Source: a virus. Taken from it: a stretch of 28,745 nucleotides of DNA. The notes under the pieces were generated by a model that had not been told where the DNA came from, did not search any database, and saw only the letters and a list, made by a program, of their open reading frames with translations. The stretch is taken from IMG/VR virus record IMGVR_UViG_3300021373_001602, positions 1-28,745 of that record, one strand, 5' to 3'. The position numbers were made by a program, and so were the translations under genes. Shown piece after piece: positions 6,249 to 15,021 of the stretch. Position 1 is the first letter of the stretch. Each line of letters starts with the position of its first letter.

Positions 6249-9200
6249 TACTCTATCTCCTCGAGGTTCACAGTTGCTACTCGGAACATCTCGTTAACCA
6301 TCTCTTCACCTATAACGCTCTCTACTGTAACTTCTCCAGTAGTTCTCGCTAGAAGATGCTGCTCTCTGCGGTTTAGGATTGCCTCGTTCTCTCCATCTAA
6401 CCCGGTACGGAATGCAGTTACATCTATAGAGGGGAGATATACAAGAGGCTCTCGATTACTCAGATAGCGGAAGATTCCCTGCATAAGATATGGATCTCCG
6501 TAGTTCGCTATGGGCTGGGCTCCTGCGCTCTGTGATATTTGCCAGTAGTCCGGATCGAGTTCATTTAACCGAGTAGTATCTATAGGTTCTGTCCAGGCTA
6601 TGCTAGCAGTCCTTCTTCCTGCGCTCATCTTACGAGAGAAAAACATTCCATCGAGAGTCTCTTGCTCTTGGATATTTGGAGAGTATGTAATCGATCTCCC
6701 TCTCTGGTACTGCGGAGCGGGGAAGGCTACGGAGCCCATAAGAAGAGATCCGATCTGGAAGTAGCCCTCGAGAGTATCTTGTACAGGGATCTCTATTGCT
6801 AGAGCGTATTGGCCTAAGTTCACTCCATCTAATCTGCTCTTGATAAATGTAATGCTATCCGGGATTAGCTTAAAGGTTCCAGAGGCTGGAATAGTGCTAG
6901 GATCTGTAAGGCTCGTATCGTATTGGAGAACCGTTTGCTTAACGGAGTTATTATTAGTCCAGATCCCCTCGCTATTCATACGGATCTTAACGATCTTAGT
7001 AGTTTCTCCGCTCGTTAGTTCTGCTCTCCATCCAATAGCCTCTCCATATCGTAATAGGAACTTCTTACCAGTATCGTTAGAGATAAGGGTATTCCCCTTC
7101 TTTATATAGGTTCCGTTAAATCCTTCGCTAATATCTACATCTGCTAATACAGTCCATGCAGATCCATTCCAGGACTGGAGAGAGAACTTACGGAAGTTAA
7201 CGTTAGCAAGATGCACTCCTAGAACATCTGAGAGCCCTAGATTCTTCTCTGTAGCCTGTACTACTGGATCGATAAACAGAGGGATTCTCGCTTGGGTTGC
7301 ATCTCCGGTACTTCTCCAAGTAACTCGAGGAGATAGAGATATCTTGTGGAATATGTTCTCGATAGGGTAATCATATCGAGGAGTAATCTTATACTCATCT
7401 TCTCCCCTCGCTGGAGAATCCTTCGCAGTTATTGCGAGCCCTTGATCTATATACTGATACTCTCCAAGGGGAGGATACTTCGCTCCTCGTAGAGTAAACT
7501 TACCGAGCCCAGCCTGCTCTCCAGATGTAATCGAGACTTCCTGCCAATGAGATTCGAAAGTAAGGACCCCAGAGAAGGAGAAGTGACCCCATTCAATGAA
7601 GTTACCCGCTCCGCTGGCTCCCTTCGTTATCCCTGTAATCGATTGGAGAGTCCACTTCTTAGCCTGGGCTCCATCTGCGGTTCGATAGTAGATCTCAGCA
7701 TCTGTATCGAAGAGCCCTATTACTATCTCTGTTGAGGCTGTCATATCATGAGTAATCGTAGCCTTAATCCCTGCAGAATCTCTTACTTGGATGGTAGTAG
7801 TAGAGAATCTTAATTGGAGTTCTGTGCTATTGGTTGTATCATCTTGGAAGATCTTAATAGCGATATAATCGGATAGAACGCTAGTCCCTTGATCTACTTG
7901 GAGCCTCAATCGGATAACTTGCCCTTCATCGAAATAGCCTCCGGAATGAGAATATCTATAGTTACGTACATTCCCAGAGGTAGTAATATTTAATCCTTCA
8001 TCATCGAGAGCCTGCGTTCCCGCTCCTGTAGTATTGTATTGGCTAGAGCTAGCAGGGAGCATAACCGGGATATAAGTACTCTCCCATACAAGATACTGAT
8101 AGAAGGGAGGATTATCCGATCTCGCAGGATATGAGAAAGAAGAGTAACCTCCGAGGGCTAGACTCCATACACTGTTCGTATTATGGCCTATTACCTTCGC
8201 TCTCCCCTCATGAACACATGAAGAAAGATTGAGCAATCTATCGGAGTTGCTTCCGTAGTCTAAGATATATCCGTTAGATGCTGTAGTAATTCCTCCGCTC
8301 GCATATCTCCAAGAGTTACCCATATCCTCAGAATAGAATCCGATTAGCCTTCCATCTCCGTACTCTTGAGCGATTACCCATATTAATCCATCTTGATAGA
8401 AGCAAGTAACATTCCCTCCGCTCATCACATTAGAGGTAATGCTAGAGAAAGTTGTTACACTGGTGGATATCGTGTTCTCATTCGAATCAGTCCAATAAGA
8501 AGCGGATAATCTGATCCCCGGATTGGGAATCTTAGTAAAGTTTAACTCTTGAGTATCGGAGATATACGCTACTCCGATAGTACCATCTGGAAGGGCTACT
8601 GGGCTAGGCTGGTGAAAGTATCCATCTGATATGCTCGAGATAGAATCTACTAGAGAGAATGTAGTACCCCCATCCCTGGATACATACTGCGCTAATCTAT
8701 TTGTATTGCTAGCCTCAAGTTCTACGAAGAGAACTACGGTATTATCTACCGTTACTAGTTTCATCTTCTTAGGTTCATTGGAACTAGATGCAATAGAATC
8801 TATAAGCCCTCTTGGAGAGATCTGCTTCCATGTATCTCCATCATCGAGAGATCTATGGACCTTGATATTAACTGCGTTCTCATCTGTGTACTGGAAATAG
8901 GCTACCAATAGGCTCCCATCCTGTAATCGAGTAATCGTAGGGAGTCCCAGGCTCGAAGGAGTTCCTACTAGAATAACGCTCTCGAAAGTTTCTACTAGAT
9001 CTATTGTTCCGCTCTGCTTCTGTCTACGCAGAGAGATGGTATATCGATTGGAGGAATCTAGAATCTCCGAGATTACCCACATCGATCCATTTAAATCGCT
9101 TACGCAATCGCTATAGAAGTAAGTTCCTACAGCTGTGCTCGAGGAGTACTTCCAATATCCGGACTCTGTTAGGATATGGGCTGCATCCTTACCGAGTTCC

Positions 9201-9457
9201 GTACTATCTTCTCCCTTCCACTTAAAGCGGGCTTCTCCGGGGAGCCCTCCTTGGATAGTCTCTACTGTGATCTCCTCACCTTGAGAACCGATAGAAGAGA
9301 GTATAAGATTAACTCCATCGCTCTGCGCTTCCGGTACTCCTGCTCTCGAGTTCGCTTGGGTGTACTGAGATTGAGCAGCCCATAGATTATCCTTCGATAT
9401 AGAGATCGTAGGAATGAGGAATCCTCTTAAATAGTCTGGAGTTATATTGGTAGCCAT
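6248..9457 (-). CDS. Giant distal tail protein with BNR/Asp-box beta-propeller
   Basis: This 1069-residue protein, the longest in the genome, lies directly after the tape measure gene. Three Asp-box motifs (S-x-D-x-G-x-T-W/F type) are visible: SLDDGDTW (203-210), SRDGGTTF (260-267) and SEDMGNSW (376-383). They indicate a sialidase-like beta-propeller of roughly residues 100-400. A middle region (about 480-650) looks like a carbohydrate-binding jelly roll (YFDEGQVIRLRLQVDQGTSV). The C-terminal 170 residues resemble a distal-tail attachment domain (GYFQIGSLLMGSVAFPAPQY). It likely binds or trims host surface glycans. True sialidase activity is not shown: I do not see the FRIP motif or a clear arginine triad. 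Confidence 0.78.
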   Translation of the reverse strand: MATNITPDYLRGFLIPTISISKDNLWAAQSQYTQANSRAGVPEAQSDGVNLILSSIGSQGEEITVETIQGGLPGEARFKWKGEDSTELGKDAAHILTESGYWKYSSSTAVGTYFYSDCVSDLNGSMWVISEILDSSNRYTISLRRQKQSGTIDLVETFESVILVGTPSSLGLPTITRLQDGSLLVAYFQYTDENAVNIKVHRSLDDGDTWKQISPRGLIDSIASSSNEPKKMKLVTVDNTVVLFVELEASNTNRLAQYVSRDGGTTFSLVDSISSISDGYFHQPSPVALPDGTIGVAYISDTQELNFTKIPNPGIRLSASYWTDSNENTISTSVTTFSSITSNVMSGGNVTCFYQDGLIWVIAQEYGDGRLIGFYSEDMGNSWRYASGGITTASNGYILDYGSNSDRLLNLSSCVHEGRAKVIGHNTNSVWSLALGGYSSFSYPARSDNPPFYQYLVWESTYIPVMLPASSSQYNTTGAGTQALDDEGLNITTSGNVRNYRYSHSGGYFDEGQVIRLRLQVDQGTSVLSDYIAIKIFQDDTTNSTELQLRFSTTTIQVRDSAGIKATITHDMTASTEIVIGLFDTDAEIYYRTADGAQAKKWTLQSITGITKGASGAGNFIEWGHFSFSGVLTFESHWQEVSITSGEQAGLGKFTLRGAKYPPLGEYQYIDQGLAITAKDSPARGEDEYKITPRYDYPIENIFHKISLSPRVTWRSTGDATQARIPLFIDPVVQATEKNLGLSDVLGVHLANVNFRKFSLQSWNGSAWTVLADVDISEGFNGTYIKKGNTLISNDTGKKFLLRYGEAIGWRAELTSGETTKIVKIRMNSEGIWTNNNSVKQTVLQYDTSLTDPSTIPASGTFKLIPDSITFIKSRLDGVNLGQYALAIEIPVQDTLEGYFQIGSLLMGSVAFPAPQYQRGRSITYSPNIQEQETLDGMFFSRKMSAGRRTASIAWTEPIDTTRLNELDPDYWQISQSAGAQPIANYGDPYLMQGIFRYLSNREPLVYLPSIDVTAFRTGLDGENEAILNRREQHLLARTTGEVTVESVIGEEMVNEMFRVATVNLEEIE

Positions 9458-9458
9458 C

Positions 9459-11486
9459 TTAATATCCTTGTATTCCTACTGTTCTAGTCTGTTGAATTCC
9501 CAGATCCTTAGCGAACCTTCCGAAGTGCTTAAAGGGTTGGATTACTACGGTCTGTACTCCTGGAGAGCCTCCCTGCTGGAGATTCCGTACTCCTTGCTCT
9601 CCTCCCATCCTGCGTACAGTTGCTCTATCTAGAATTGCTTCTCCTCGCAATACTCTAGCGTTCGCTTCATCTGGAGCGATCCCTCCCATATGGAATTGGA
9701 TCTGCGGAGCGGGTTGCGCTGCGACCACTCCAGCTTGAGCGGCTCCGGCTGCAGTTGCGATACCTGCCATAATAGGACCAAGTACAGGTCCAAGGGTTAG
9801 AGCCTTGGTTACTGCTTCTGCAGTATTCATCGCTATCTCTGCGATGCTCGCTGCCTTGCTCATATTGAAGAGAGCGATGGCCATATGGGCTCTTTTCTCC
9901 ATCTGCTTGCGCTCTTCCTTGGAGAGTTTTTCTAGGCTCTCTGCTTTCTTCTGAGATGCTTCTACATCAATCTCATTAGATGCCATCTTGAGCTCGTTAA
10001 GCTCCTGTAGACTACCCGTAAGATCCTTAAAATACCCTAACATATCCTCAGCATTTTTAAATTCTTCCTCTGTCAGACCTAAGATCCTCTCCTCTTCGGT
10101 ATCTAGGTTATCCATCTTCTTCTCATGCCTTAAGGCTTCTATGGCCATAGCTGCCTCGGCTTCTCTTCCAGTAGCGATACCGAGCATCTCCAGGGCTCCT
10201 ATCTGCTCTTCGATTCTCGCTTGCTGGGCTAGCTTCTTTCTACCCTCATCATCTAGGAAGGCCTCCGCAATTGCTCTATCCATATCCGCTTGGAGGTTCT
10301 TCTCCTTAATGACATCATCCGAGAGGGCTAGAGCCTCTTCTAGTGCTTTCGCTAGCTCTTCCTCTGCGGTAAGTGTTCTCTCGGTTGCTACTGCTCTCCG
10401 CTCGGATTGAGTAGCAGCCTCTTCCGTAGCATCTGCTAGCTCTTTCTCGAAAGTTACCATCTCTTGAGCTTTTTCCACTGCTTCTGCTTGCATTGCTTCG
10501 ATCGCTTCTCTCTGCTTCGTTTGATTAGCGATATCTGCGAGGAGAGCCTTCTCCAGTTTTCCTAGTTCTGCAGCCTGGGCTAGTCCTTCTTTAGTGAGGT
10601 TTAGATTATTCTTTACGCTTGCGGTCTGTAACTGTAGAGTTCTTAATCTCTCTACTTCTCCTTCGGAGAGAACTACGTTAGACTTCCCAGCAGCGATATA
10701 GGAATCCTTAAGGCTCTGGATAGTTGCCAGTAGAAGCTCGCTCTCGGAGATGCTACTCTGCACTGCTTCGATATTACCCCGGAAGGATTCGTTAGCTGCC
10801 TCTCCTGCTTTCTGGAGATTGAACTCGTACTCCGAGATCTGACCTGTAAGCAGTTGATACTCCAATCTCTGTTCTCGTAGTTTCCCTGCTGCATCGATAA
10901 GGTTATTCTCTTGCTCGTTCTGAGATTCGATTAGAGCCTTCTGTGCATCCCGGAGGGCTAGAGTAGTCTCTCTTACTTTTTCTAGTTCCGCTTGATGGGC
11001 TACGTATCCAAGAGTTAAGGCTCCAATAGCGATACCTCCTGCAATAACAAGAGGATTAAGAGCAGCGAAGGACATAGTTAAGCCCTCTGTAACTGCGAAA
11101 GCATCCGCTAATCCATCTGCTGCTTCTGCTAACTGTGGATTAACACCTCTAAGAGCGAGCCCTATAGAAGAGAATCCTCTATCGATATCTCCGGATGCCT
11201 CTCCCACTCTCTCTAAGCGTTCCTCCGCTCTCCGAGCAGCATCTGCCATATCATCGAATTCTTTAGAACCTCTCCGGGCTGCTGCTGCTGCATTCTTAGC
11301 GGCTTTCGCACTAGCATCCGCACTCTTCTTAGCGGCTTTCTCCGCTTGCTTTAGTTGCCTATCGAGAGCGGATACCATCTTACGGGCTTCCGCTTCCGTT
11401 ACATTTGGCATCTGCTTAAGTTTATTAATTAGATCCTTGAGATCCGCTTTATAAGCGATATTGATCGATCTTTTCTCTTCTGCCAT
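9459..11486 (-). CDS. Tape measure protein
   Basis: The 675-residue product is dominated by long helices rich in Ala, Glu, Lys and Gln (for example residues 40-75 and 330-470). It has hydrophobic helices near 130-165 (NPLVIAGGIAIGALTLGYVA) and near 565-600 (TLGPVLGPIMAGIATAAGAA). This matches siphovirus tape measure proteins, which fix tail length and travel with DNA at injection. At about 0.15 nm per residue the tail would be about 100 nm. It follows the chaperone and gp10-like genes and precedes the distal tail gene. Confidence 0.9.
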   Translation of the reverse strand: MAEEKRSINIAYKADLKDLINKLKQMPNVTEAEARKMVSALDRQLKQAEKAAKKSADASAKAAKNAAAAARRGSKEFDDMADAARRAEERLERVGEASGDIDRGFSSIGLALRGVNPQLAEAADGLADAFAVTEGLTMSFAALNPLVIAGGIAIGALTLGYVAHQAELEKVRETTLALRDAQKALIESQNEQENNLIDAAGKLREQRLEYQLLTGQISEYEFNLQKAGEAANESFRGNIEAVQSSISESELLLATIQSLKDSYIAAGKSNVVLSEGEVERLRTLQLQTASVKNNLNLTKEGLAQAAELGKLEKALLADIANQTKQREAIEAMQAEAVEKAQEMVTFEKELADATEEAATQSERRAVATERTLTAEEELAKALEEALALSDDVIKEKNLQADMDRAIAEAFLDDEGRKKLAQQARIEEQIGALEMLGIATGREAEAAMAIEALRHEKKMDNLDTEEERILGLTEEEFKNAEDMLGYFKDLTGSLQELNELKMASNEIDVEASQKKAESLEKLSKEERKQMEKRAHMAIALFNMSKAASIAEIAMNTAEAVTKALTLGPVLGPIMAGIATAAGAAQAGVVAAQPAPQIQFHMGGIAPDEANARVLRGEAILDRATVRRMGGEQGVRNLQQGGSPGVQTVVIQPFKHFGRFAKDLGIQQTRTVGIQGY

Positions 11487-11959
11487 TATATCCTCCGCAT
11501 GAGGTCATCGGCTAGAGCCTTAACAACCTTGTTAGCTGCCTTCCTCTGTGGTTTAATCATGAGCTCATTGGCTACCCGCTTCCCTTGAGGCTGGATAATA
11601 TCTTGCCCTCTATTGTTCTCGGAATCTACTCCGAACTTTATAGTCCAAGAGTAAGGAGCCCTATTACGAAGATAAGCCTCGAATACTCCACCGGGGAGAA
11701 TCCGGAAGCCTCTCTCGAACATCTTCCAAGAGCCCTTAGAGGTTTTCTTAAAGAAGGTAACCTCTCCTTCTGCAGTCTTACGGATAATGGGCTTCCTTAC
11801 AGGCCAGTCTCTTACTGCATCTTCTTCGATCTTCTTAAGAGTATCCTCGAGCACCTTACGAGCATTCGGAGCTACAGTATCTAGGAAGCCTGTATAGAAC
11901 TGTTGGAGATCTGTATCTATCTCTATTCCTGCTCTCTTAGTAGTGATTTTAGTGCTCAT
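11486..11959 (-). CDS. HK97 gp10-like head-tail/tail component
   Basis: The 157-residue product has an N-terminal helix ending in EEDAVRDWPVR, a strand hairpin, and the segment YLRNRAPYSWTIKFGVDS, with the N-x-x-x-Y...I..G pattern seen in HK97 gp10-like neck/tail completion proteins. A basic C-terminal helix follows. The ATG at 11959 overlaps the TGA of the frameshifted chaperone (ATGA). The location between the tail chaperones and the tape measure gene is unusual, as gp10-like genes normally lie before the tail tube gene. Function in tail completion is inferred from the motif. Confidence 0.65.
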   Translation of the reverse strand: MSTKITTKRAGIEIDTDLQQFYTGFLDTVAPNARKVLEDTLKKIEEDAVRDWPVRKPIIRKTAEGEVTFFKKTSKGSWKMFERGFRILPGGVFEAYLRNRAPYSWTIKFGVDSENNRGQDIIQPQGKRVANELMIKPQRKAANKVVKALADDLMRRI

Positions 11960-12515
11960 CTCTTACCCCGTATTATCTCCTCCATTCTAGCCCTTTTTAT
12001 CCGCTCTTGTCTATCCTTTAATGCTTTCGGATCTTCATTCGCTAGCCTGTACTCTGCTAGGAGCGATACTCGGAGATCTTCAGGGAGAGTATAATACCAG
12101 AGAGGATCCTTCCCCCATCGGAGAGAGATCCGGAGAGCGAGGAGATCTAGCCCTCCTCTCCCTCTTGCGTAAAATTTGCTCTCTCTTCTACCTCTTGCTC
12201 AGAAGGGATTACTCTCATCATCTCTATGAGAACTTCGCTCCCCATCTCGTATACCTTCGCAGGAGATACTCCAGCATCCAATAAACGATCGAGAACCTTA
12301 TATCCGAAGGCTATGGGATCTCCGCTCGTTATTGGATAGGCTGGGAGTACTCGCTTATGGTCTACGGATACCGCAATAGCAGCAGCGCAGAGCCTACCGA
12401 GTTGAGCTCGGTTTAGTCCTTGAGTACCCCATATGGATACGAAGTCTAAGCAAGTAGCAATCGAGGAAGGAATCTTCCCCTCATGCTTCCCGAGTTTCTT
12501 AAGATCTAATAGCAT
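11956..12515 (-). CDS. Tail assembly chaperone, -1 frameshift fusion (GT-like)
   Basis: This entry is the extended product made when ribosomes slip back one base at the A AAT TTT site (12177-12171) in the upstream chaperone gene. Bases 12515-12171 are read in frame 0 (115 residues, ending ...ANF). Reading then resumes at 12171 in the -1 frame as YARGRGGLDLLALRI and continues 71 residues to TGA at 11956-11958, giving 186 residues. The -1 extension (RWGKDPLWYYTLPEDLR, then LANEDPKALKDRQERIKRAR) has no good start codon of its own and would otherwise leave nearly 190 bases non-coding. Gene order matches lambda G/GT, where both products guide tail tube assembly around the tape measure. Confidence 0.85.
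12132..12177 (-). promoter_or_regulatory. Programmed -1 frameshift signal: slippery heptamer plus stem-loop
   Basis: On the coding strand A AAT TTT (12177-12171) fits X XXY YYZ exactly in the chaperone frame. Nine bases later GGAGAGGAGG (12161-12152) can pair with CCTC G CTCTCC (12142-12132), making a 10-bp stem with one bulged G and a 9-base loop that contains the frame-0 stop codon. Spacer length and stem strength are typical of efficient -1 sites. Slippage opens the 71-residue extension. Confidence 0.85.
12147..12515 (-). CDS. Tail assembly chaperone (G-like)
   Basis: The 122-residue unshifted product ends at TAG 12149-12147. It is mostly helical (LNRAQLGRLCAAAIAVSV, then VSPAKVYEMGSEVLIEMMRV), small and acidic at its C-terminus, and lies between the tail tube and tape measure genes, as tail assembly chaperones do. 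A strong AAGGAGGTACT precedes ATG 12515. In the known system the short form is made in excess and the frameshifted form in small amounts. The acidic tail after residue 100 is the part replaced in the longer product. Confidence 0.85.
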   Translation of the reverse strand: MLLDLKKLGKHEGKIPSSIATCLDFVSIWGTQGLNRAQLGRLCAAAIAVSVDHKRVLPAYPITSGDPIAFGYKVLDRLLDAGVSPAKVYEMGSEVLIEMMRVIPSEQEVEERANFTQEGEEG

Positions 12516-12539
12516 AGTACCTCCTTATGCTGTTCTAGA

Positions 12540-13052
12540 TTATGCAGGACCTGTAACCGATACTCCACCGTAACAAGTAAAGTTTAGAGTGAATGAAGAG
12601 GGATCACCTTCTGAGAAGTCAAGAGAGCATACACATTTAGATAATGTAACTGTGTGATCTGCATCATCTCCGAAGTCTGTACCCTCTGCAGTGTACCTAA
12701 TATCGATTGTATAATGTTCTACGTATGGAGTACCAGCAGTACCAGTAGAGATATTACCTGCGTAGTTACCAGCCTGGTTAATGAAATCTCGGATACTACC
12801 TGCTTCCGATCCATCTGTAAACTGTCTAAAGTGGAAAGAGAAGGAGCCTGTTTTCGCTTGCTCATCTTGCTTACGGATAGCAGAGAAGTTACCTCGATCC
12901 ATAACTACGAGTTCCGAGAACTGCTGAGGATCTGCGAAAGTAAAGTTACCATCTTCGTACGCTACTTCGAGGGCTACTGCGGTAGGAGTAGTACCATCGA
13001 GTAATTCGATCTTACCATCTCTTTTAGTTTTTGGGACTGTTGAATATGCCAT
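12540..13052 (-). CDS. Major tail tube protein
   Basis: The 170-residue product is strand-rich with few charged helices. It carries the pattern of a phage tail tube monomer: an N-terminal DGKIELLDGTTP hairpin, a central GSFSFHFRQFTDGSEAGSI segment and a C-terminal SLDFSEGDPSSFTLNFTCYG strand pair. It lies between the tail terminator-like gene and the chaperones. CCGGAGGCC precedes ATG 13052. Codon choice is richer in GTA, GCT and ACT than in neighbouring genes, as in the capsid gene, which fits high expression. Confidence 0.8.
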   Translation of the reverse strand: MAYSTVPKTKRDGKIELLDGTTPTAVALEVAYEDGNFTFADPQQFSELVVMDRGNFSAIRKQDEQAKTGSFSFHFRQFTDGSEAGSIRDFINQAGNYAGNISTGTAGTPYVEHYTIDIRYTAEGTDFGDDADHTVTLSKCVCSLDFSEGDPSSFTLNFTCYGGVSVTGPA

Positions 13053-13094
13053 GAGGGCCTCCGGGGATAATGATTACTATTTTAACCGATAAGG

Positions 13095-13523
13095 TTAGAT
13101 AGTGTGTAATATATTGAACGATAAAGTAATAAGGATATACTCTTGGGAATCTGTAACCGATCTCTCGGATGAGGTGTATCGAATAGTAAACTCATTATCC
13201 GTAGAATACACCTCTAATATCTTATTGATTACCTGCTCTTCTGCATCTAGGCTAGCATCGTAATCCGTAGGATAAATATCGAGAGGTCTTAATCGATGAG
13301 AGAAGATTACCTGCATAGGAGTAGAGAGATACACTCCTACCGCTCTACGCTGTCTCTCTTCCATTGCTGTACTAGATGCAACGGATATAGAGAATGCTTT
13401 ATGGGCTACAGTGTTCTCCGTTCTTCCAAAAAAGTCCGGAGTATGCTTCGATTCTTTGAACCCGGAGAGAGTCTCTATCTTCGTAGCGATTGCCTTGCGG
13501 ATACTCGAGAGAGATTGAGGCAT
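13095..13523 (-). CDS. Tail terminator-like protein
   Basis: The 142-residue product sits just before the tail tube gene, the usual place of the tail terminator that caps the tube and joins it to the head. The N-terminal helix SLSSIRKAIATKIETLSGF is followed by strands VGVYLSTPMQVIFSHR, an acidic helix SLDAEEQVINKILEVY and a C-terminal strand YILITLSFNI. This matches the alpha/beta layout of lambda gpU and related proteins. The assignment rests on fold pattern and position. Confidence 0.6.
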   Translation of the reverse strand: MPQSLSSIRKAIATKIETLSGFKESKHTPDFFGRTENTVAHKAFSISVASSTAMEERQRRAVGVYLSTPMQVIFSHRLRPLDIYPTDYDASLDAEEQVINKILEVYSTDNEFTIRYTSSERSVTDSQEYILITLSFNILHTI

Positions 13524-14290
13524 TATCTTCTCCTCATCCTGCGGGAGAATCTTCCGTTACTATTCAAGTAGATTACAGGCTGCTTAGCGACTCTATCATT
13601 AGGGTTACCTGTTTGACCATCGTGATTATGATCATAGATAAAGTTAATCCGCTTCCACTCATCTTTATACTGAGCGAAGTGCTCATTAGCAAGATCGAGA
13701 TATCTTCCGTTACTCTGTCCTAGACTAGAATGGAAATCTCGGAAGATATAATAGAGTGCTAGATTCTGATGAGCAGCCCGGAAAGCCTCCGGAGACATCA
13801 CAAGATATTCGAGCCCTCCTCCTTCGGTTCTCATTCTCTGTACCATCGTATACCAGGCTTCATCGATATAAGTCTGATACGAAGTAAGGTTAGAAGGTCT
13901 AATATCTGCTAACTGAGAATACGTAGCAGTTAAATCTCCATCCGATACGACTGGATATAACCTGCGTAATACAAGAGCTGCCATTCTACGAAAAACATAA
14001 ACATCTCCTACAATTGTAATCTTCCACTCCTGCAGGTATCCTTCTCCGAGTACCAAGCTCTCATCCAGACTCGAAGGAGAATGGACATAAGTAGGAATAT
14101 TAGCAGGGAAGGAAGCAGAGGCATTATCTATTAATTTGGTTTGATCTGGTTTGTAGAGAGTATATCTTACTTCGGTAGGAACCGCTAGCACTCCATCCCG
14201 GTAGATCGGTAATGTTGTAGTATTAGACTTCCCTCGCTCTAAGAGTTCTGGGATCTTGATCTGCGGAGCGTATGGAGTGCTAGTAGGCAT
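13523..14290 (-). CDS. Putative head-tail connector protein
   Basis: The 255-residue product starts at an ATG overlapping the upstream stop (TAATG). Residues 15-75 form a beta-rich Ig-like region (TLPIYRDGVLAVPTEVRYTL). From 110 on it is helical, with TSYQTYIDEAWYTMVQRMRT, then FRAAHQNLALYYIFRDFHSS. The helical part resembles adaptor proteins that sit below the portal. The position two genes after the capsid gene agrees. The basic, glycine/asparagine-rich C-terminus (RFSRRMRRR) is unusual. I am not certain of the family. Confidence 0.55.
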   Translation of the reverse strand: MPTSTPYAPQIKIPELLERGKSNTTTLPIYRDGVLAVPTEVRYTLYKPDQTKLIDNASASFPANIPTYVHSPSSLDESLVLGEGYLQEWKITIVGDVYVFRRMAALVLRRLYPVVSDGDLTATYSQLADIRPSNLTSYQTYIDEAWYTMVQRMRTEGGGLEYLVMSPEAFRAAHQNLALYYIFRDFHSSLGQSNGRYLDLANEHFAQYKDEWKRINFIYDHNHDGQTGNPNDRVAKQPVIYLNSNGRFSRRMRRR

Positions 14291-14949
14291 TAGATTATCT
14301 CTTTATAAATTTCGATTCCCTTCTCTTGGAAGGCTTGGATAAATGATAGCATATCTTCTCGAATCTTGTAATGCTCATCGATCTTAGCCTTAATCTCTGG
14401 AATATGCTGCGAGTTCTGCATCCTTCCAACGGCTTTCTGATGAGTAAGGCTCTCGAGTTCCCAGAAGTGAGGCTCGATAGGTTGGAGAGTTCCATCTAGG
14501 ATTAAAGAGCAGGACCACTTAAGGAAGGATTCTCTATCGAAGTTCTTAATAACTCGGTTCCCTACTACTCGTACAGATTGCCACTTAGGACAATGATAGT
14601 ATCCATTACGGACTCGATATTGATGTATATACTGATACTTCGCAGGATCTAGATATACCCATCCTCTCTGCTGTAGATTCCCAATCCGAGAGCCTGCGTT
14701 ACCTCTCTCTCCTTGGATTTGATGTACTCCGTTCACTCCTGGAATGATATGCTCCATACGGATATTGGGAACGAAGTAGAAAGATCGCTCGATCTTAGTT
14801 GTTTTACCCTTCGTTATTTCTTTCTCGAAGTAGTTATAACTCCAGTTAGTAGGATGCCACTTATAAAAGAACGGATGATTAGCCTGCTCTGGGAGTAACT
14901 CTTGTTTCTGCGATTGGACTGGAGCCCAGGGTTGCGGATTATAACTCAT
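14290..14949 (-). CDS. Hypothetical structural-region protein (219 aa)
   Basis: This 219-residue protein is unusually rich in Tyr, Trp, His and Gln. A zinc-free aromatic N-terminal half (HPFFYKWHPTNWSYNYF, then FYFVPNIRMEHIIPGV) and a long C-terminal helix (about 180-215) are visible. It starts at ATG 14949 after AATGAGGTACATACA, a variant of the early-gene leader. Its place between the capsid and connector genes suggests a head completion or virion protein, but I do not recognise the family. Confidence 0.7.
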   Translation of the reverse strand: MSYNPQPWAPVQSQKQELLPEQANHPFFYKWHPTNWSYNYFEKEITKGKTTKIERSFYFVPNIRMEHIIPGVNGVHQIQGERGNAGSRIGNLQQRGWVYLDPAKYQYIHQYRVRNGYYHCPKWQSVRVVGNRVIKNFDRESFLKWSCSLILDGTLQPIEPHFWELESLTHQKAVGRMQNSQHIPEIKAKIDEHYKIREDMLSFIQAFQEKGIEIYKEII

Positions 14950-14971
14950 TGTATGTACCTCATTGTAAGTT

Positions 14972-15002
14972 AAAACGAGGGGAAGAGCAGAAGCCCTTCC
15001 CC
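14972..15002 (-). terminator. Hairpin after the major capsid gene (partial terminator)
   Basis: GGGGAAG and CTTCCCC (14979-15002) pair over 7 bp. An A-C mismatch and two more G-C pairs extend the stem to an AGAA-type loop. Reading leftward it is followed by TCGTTTT (14978-14972), a short interrupted U tract. It lies 20 bases past the capsid stop and would reduce transcription into the downstream head-tail genes or protect the capsid mRNA 3' end. Confidence 0.6.
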
Positions 15003-15021
15003 ATATTGAAATCCGTTAGGA

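Noticed and set aside
9988-10410. Plus-strand ORF of 140 codons opposite the tape measure gene
   Set aside because: Ser/Ala/Leu-rich antisense shadow of Glu/Ala-rich coding sequence, with no ribosome site.
14295-14495. Minus-strand 66-codon frame inside the 219-residue gene
   Set aside because: Alternative frame shadow, low complexity, no ribosome site.
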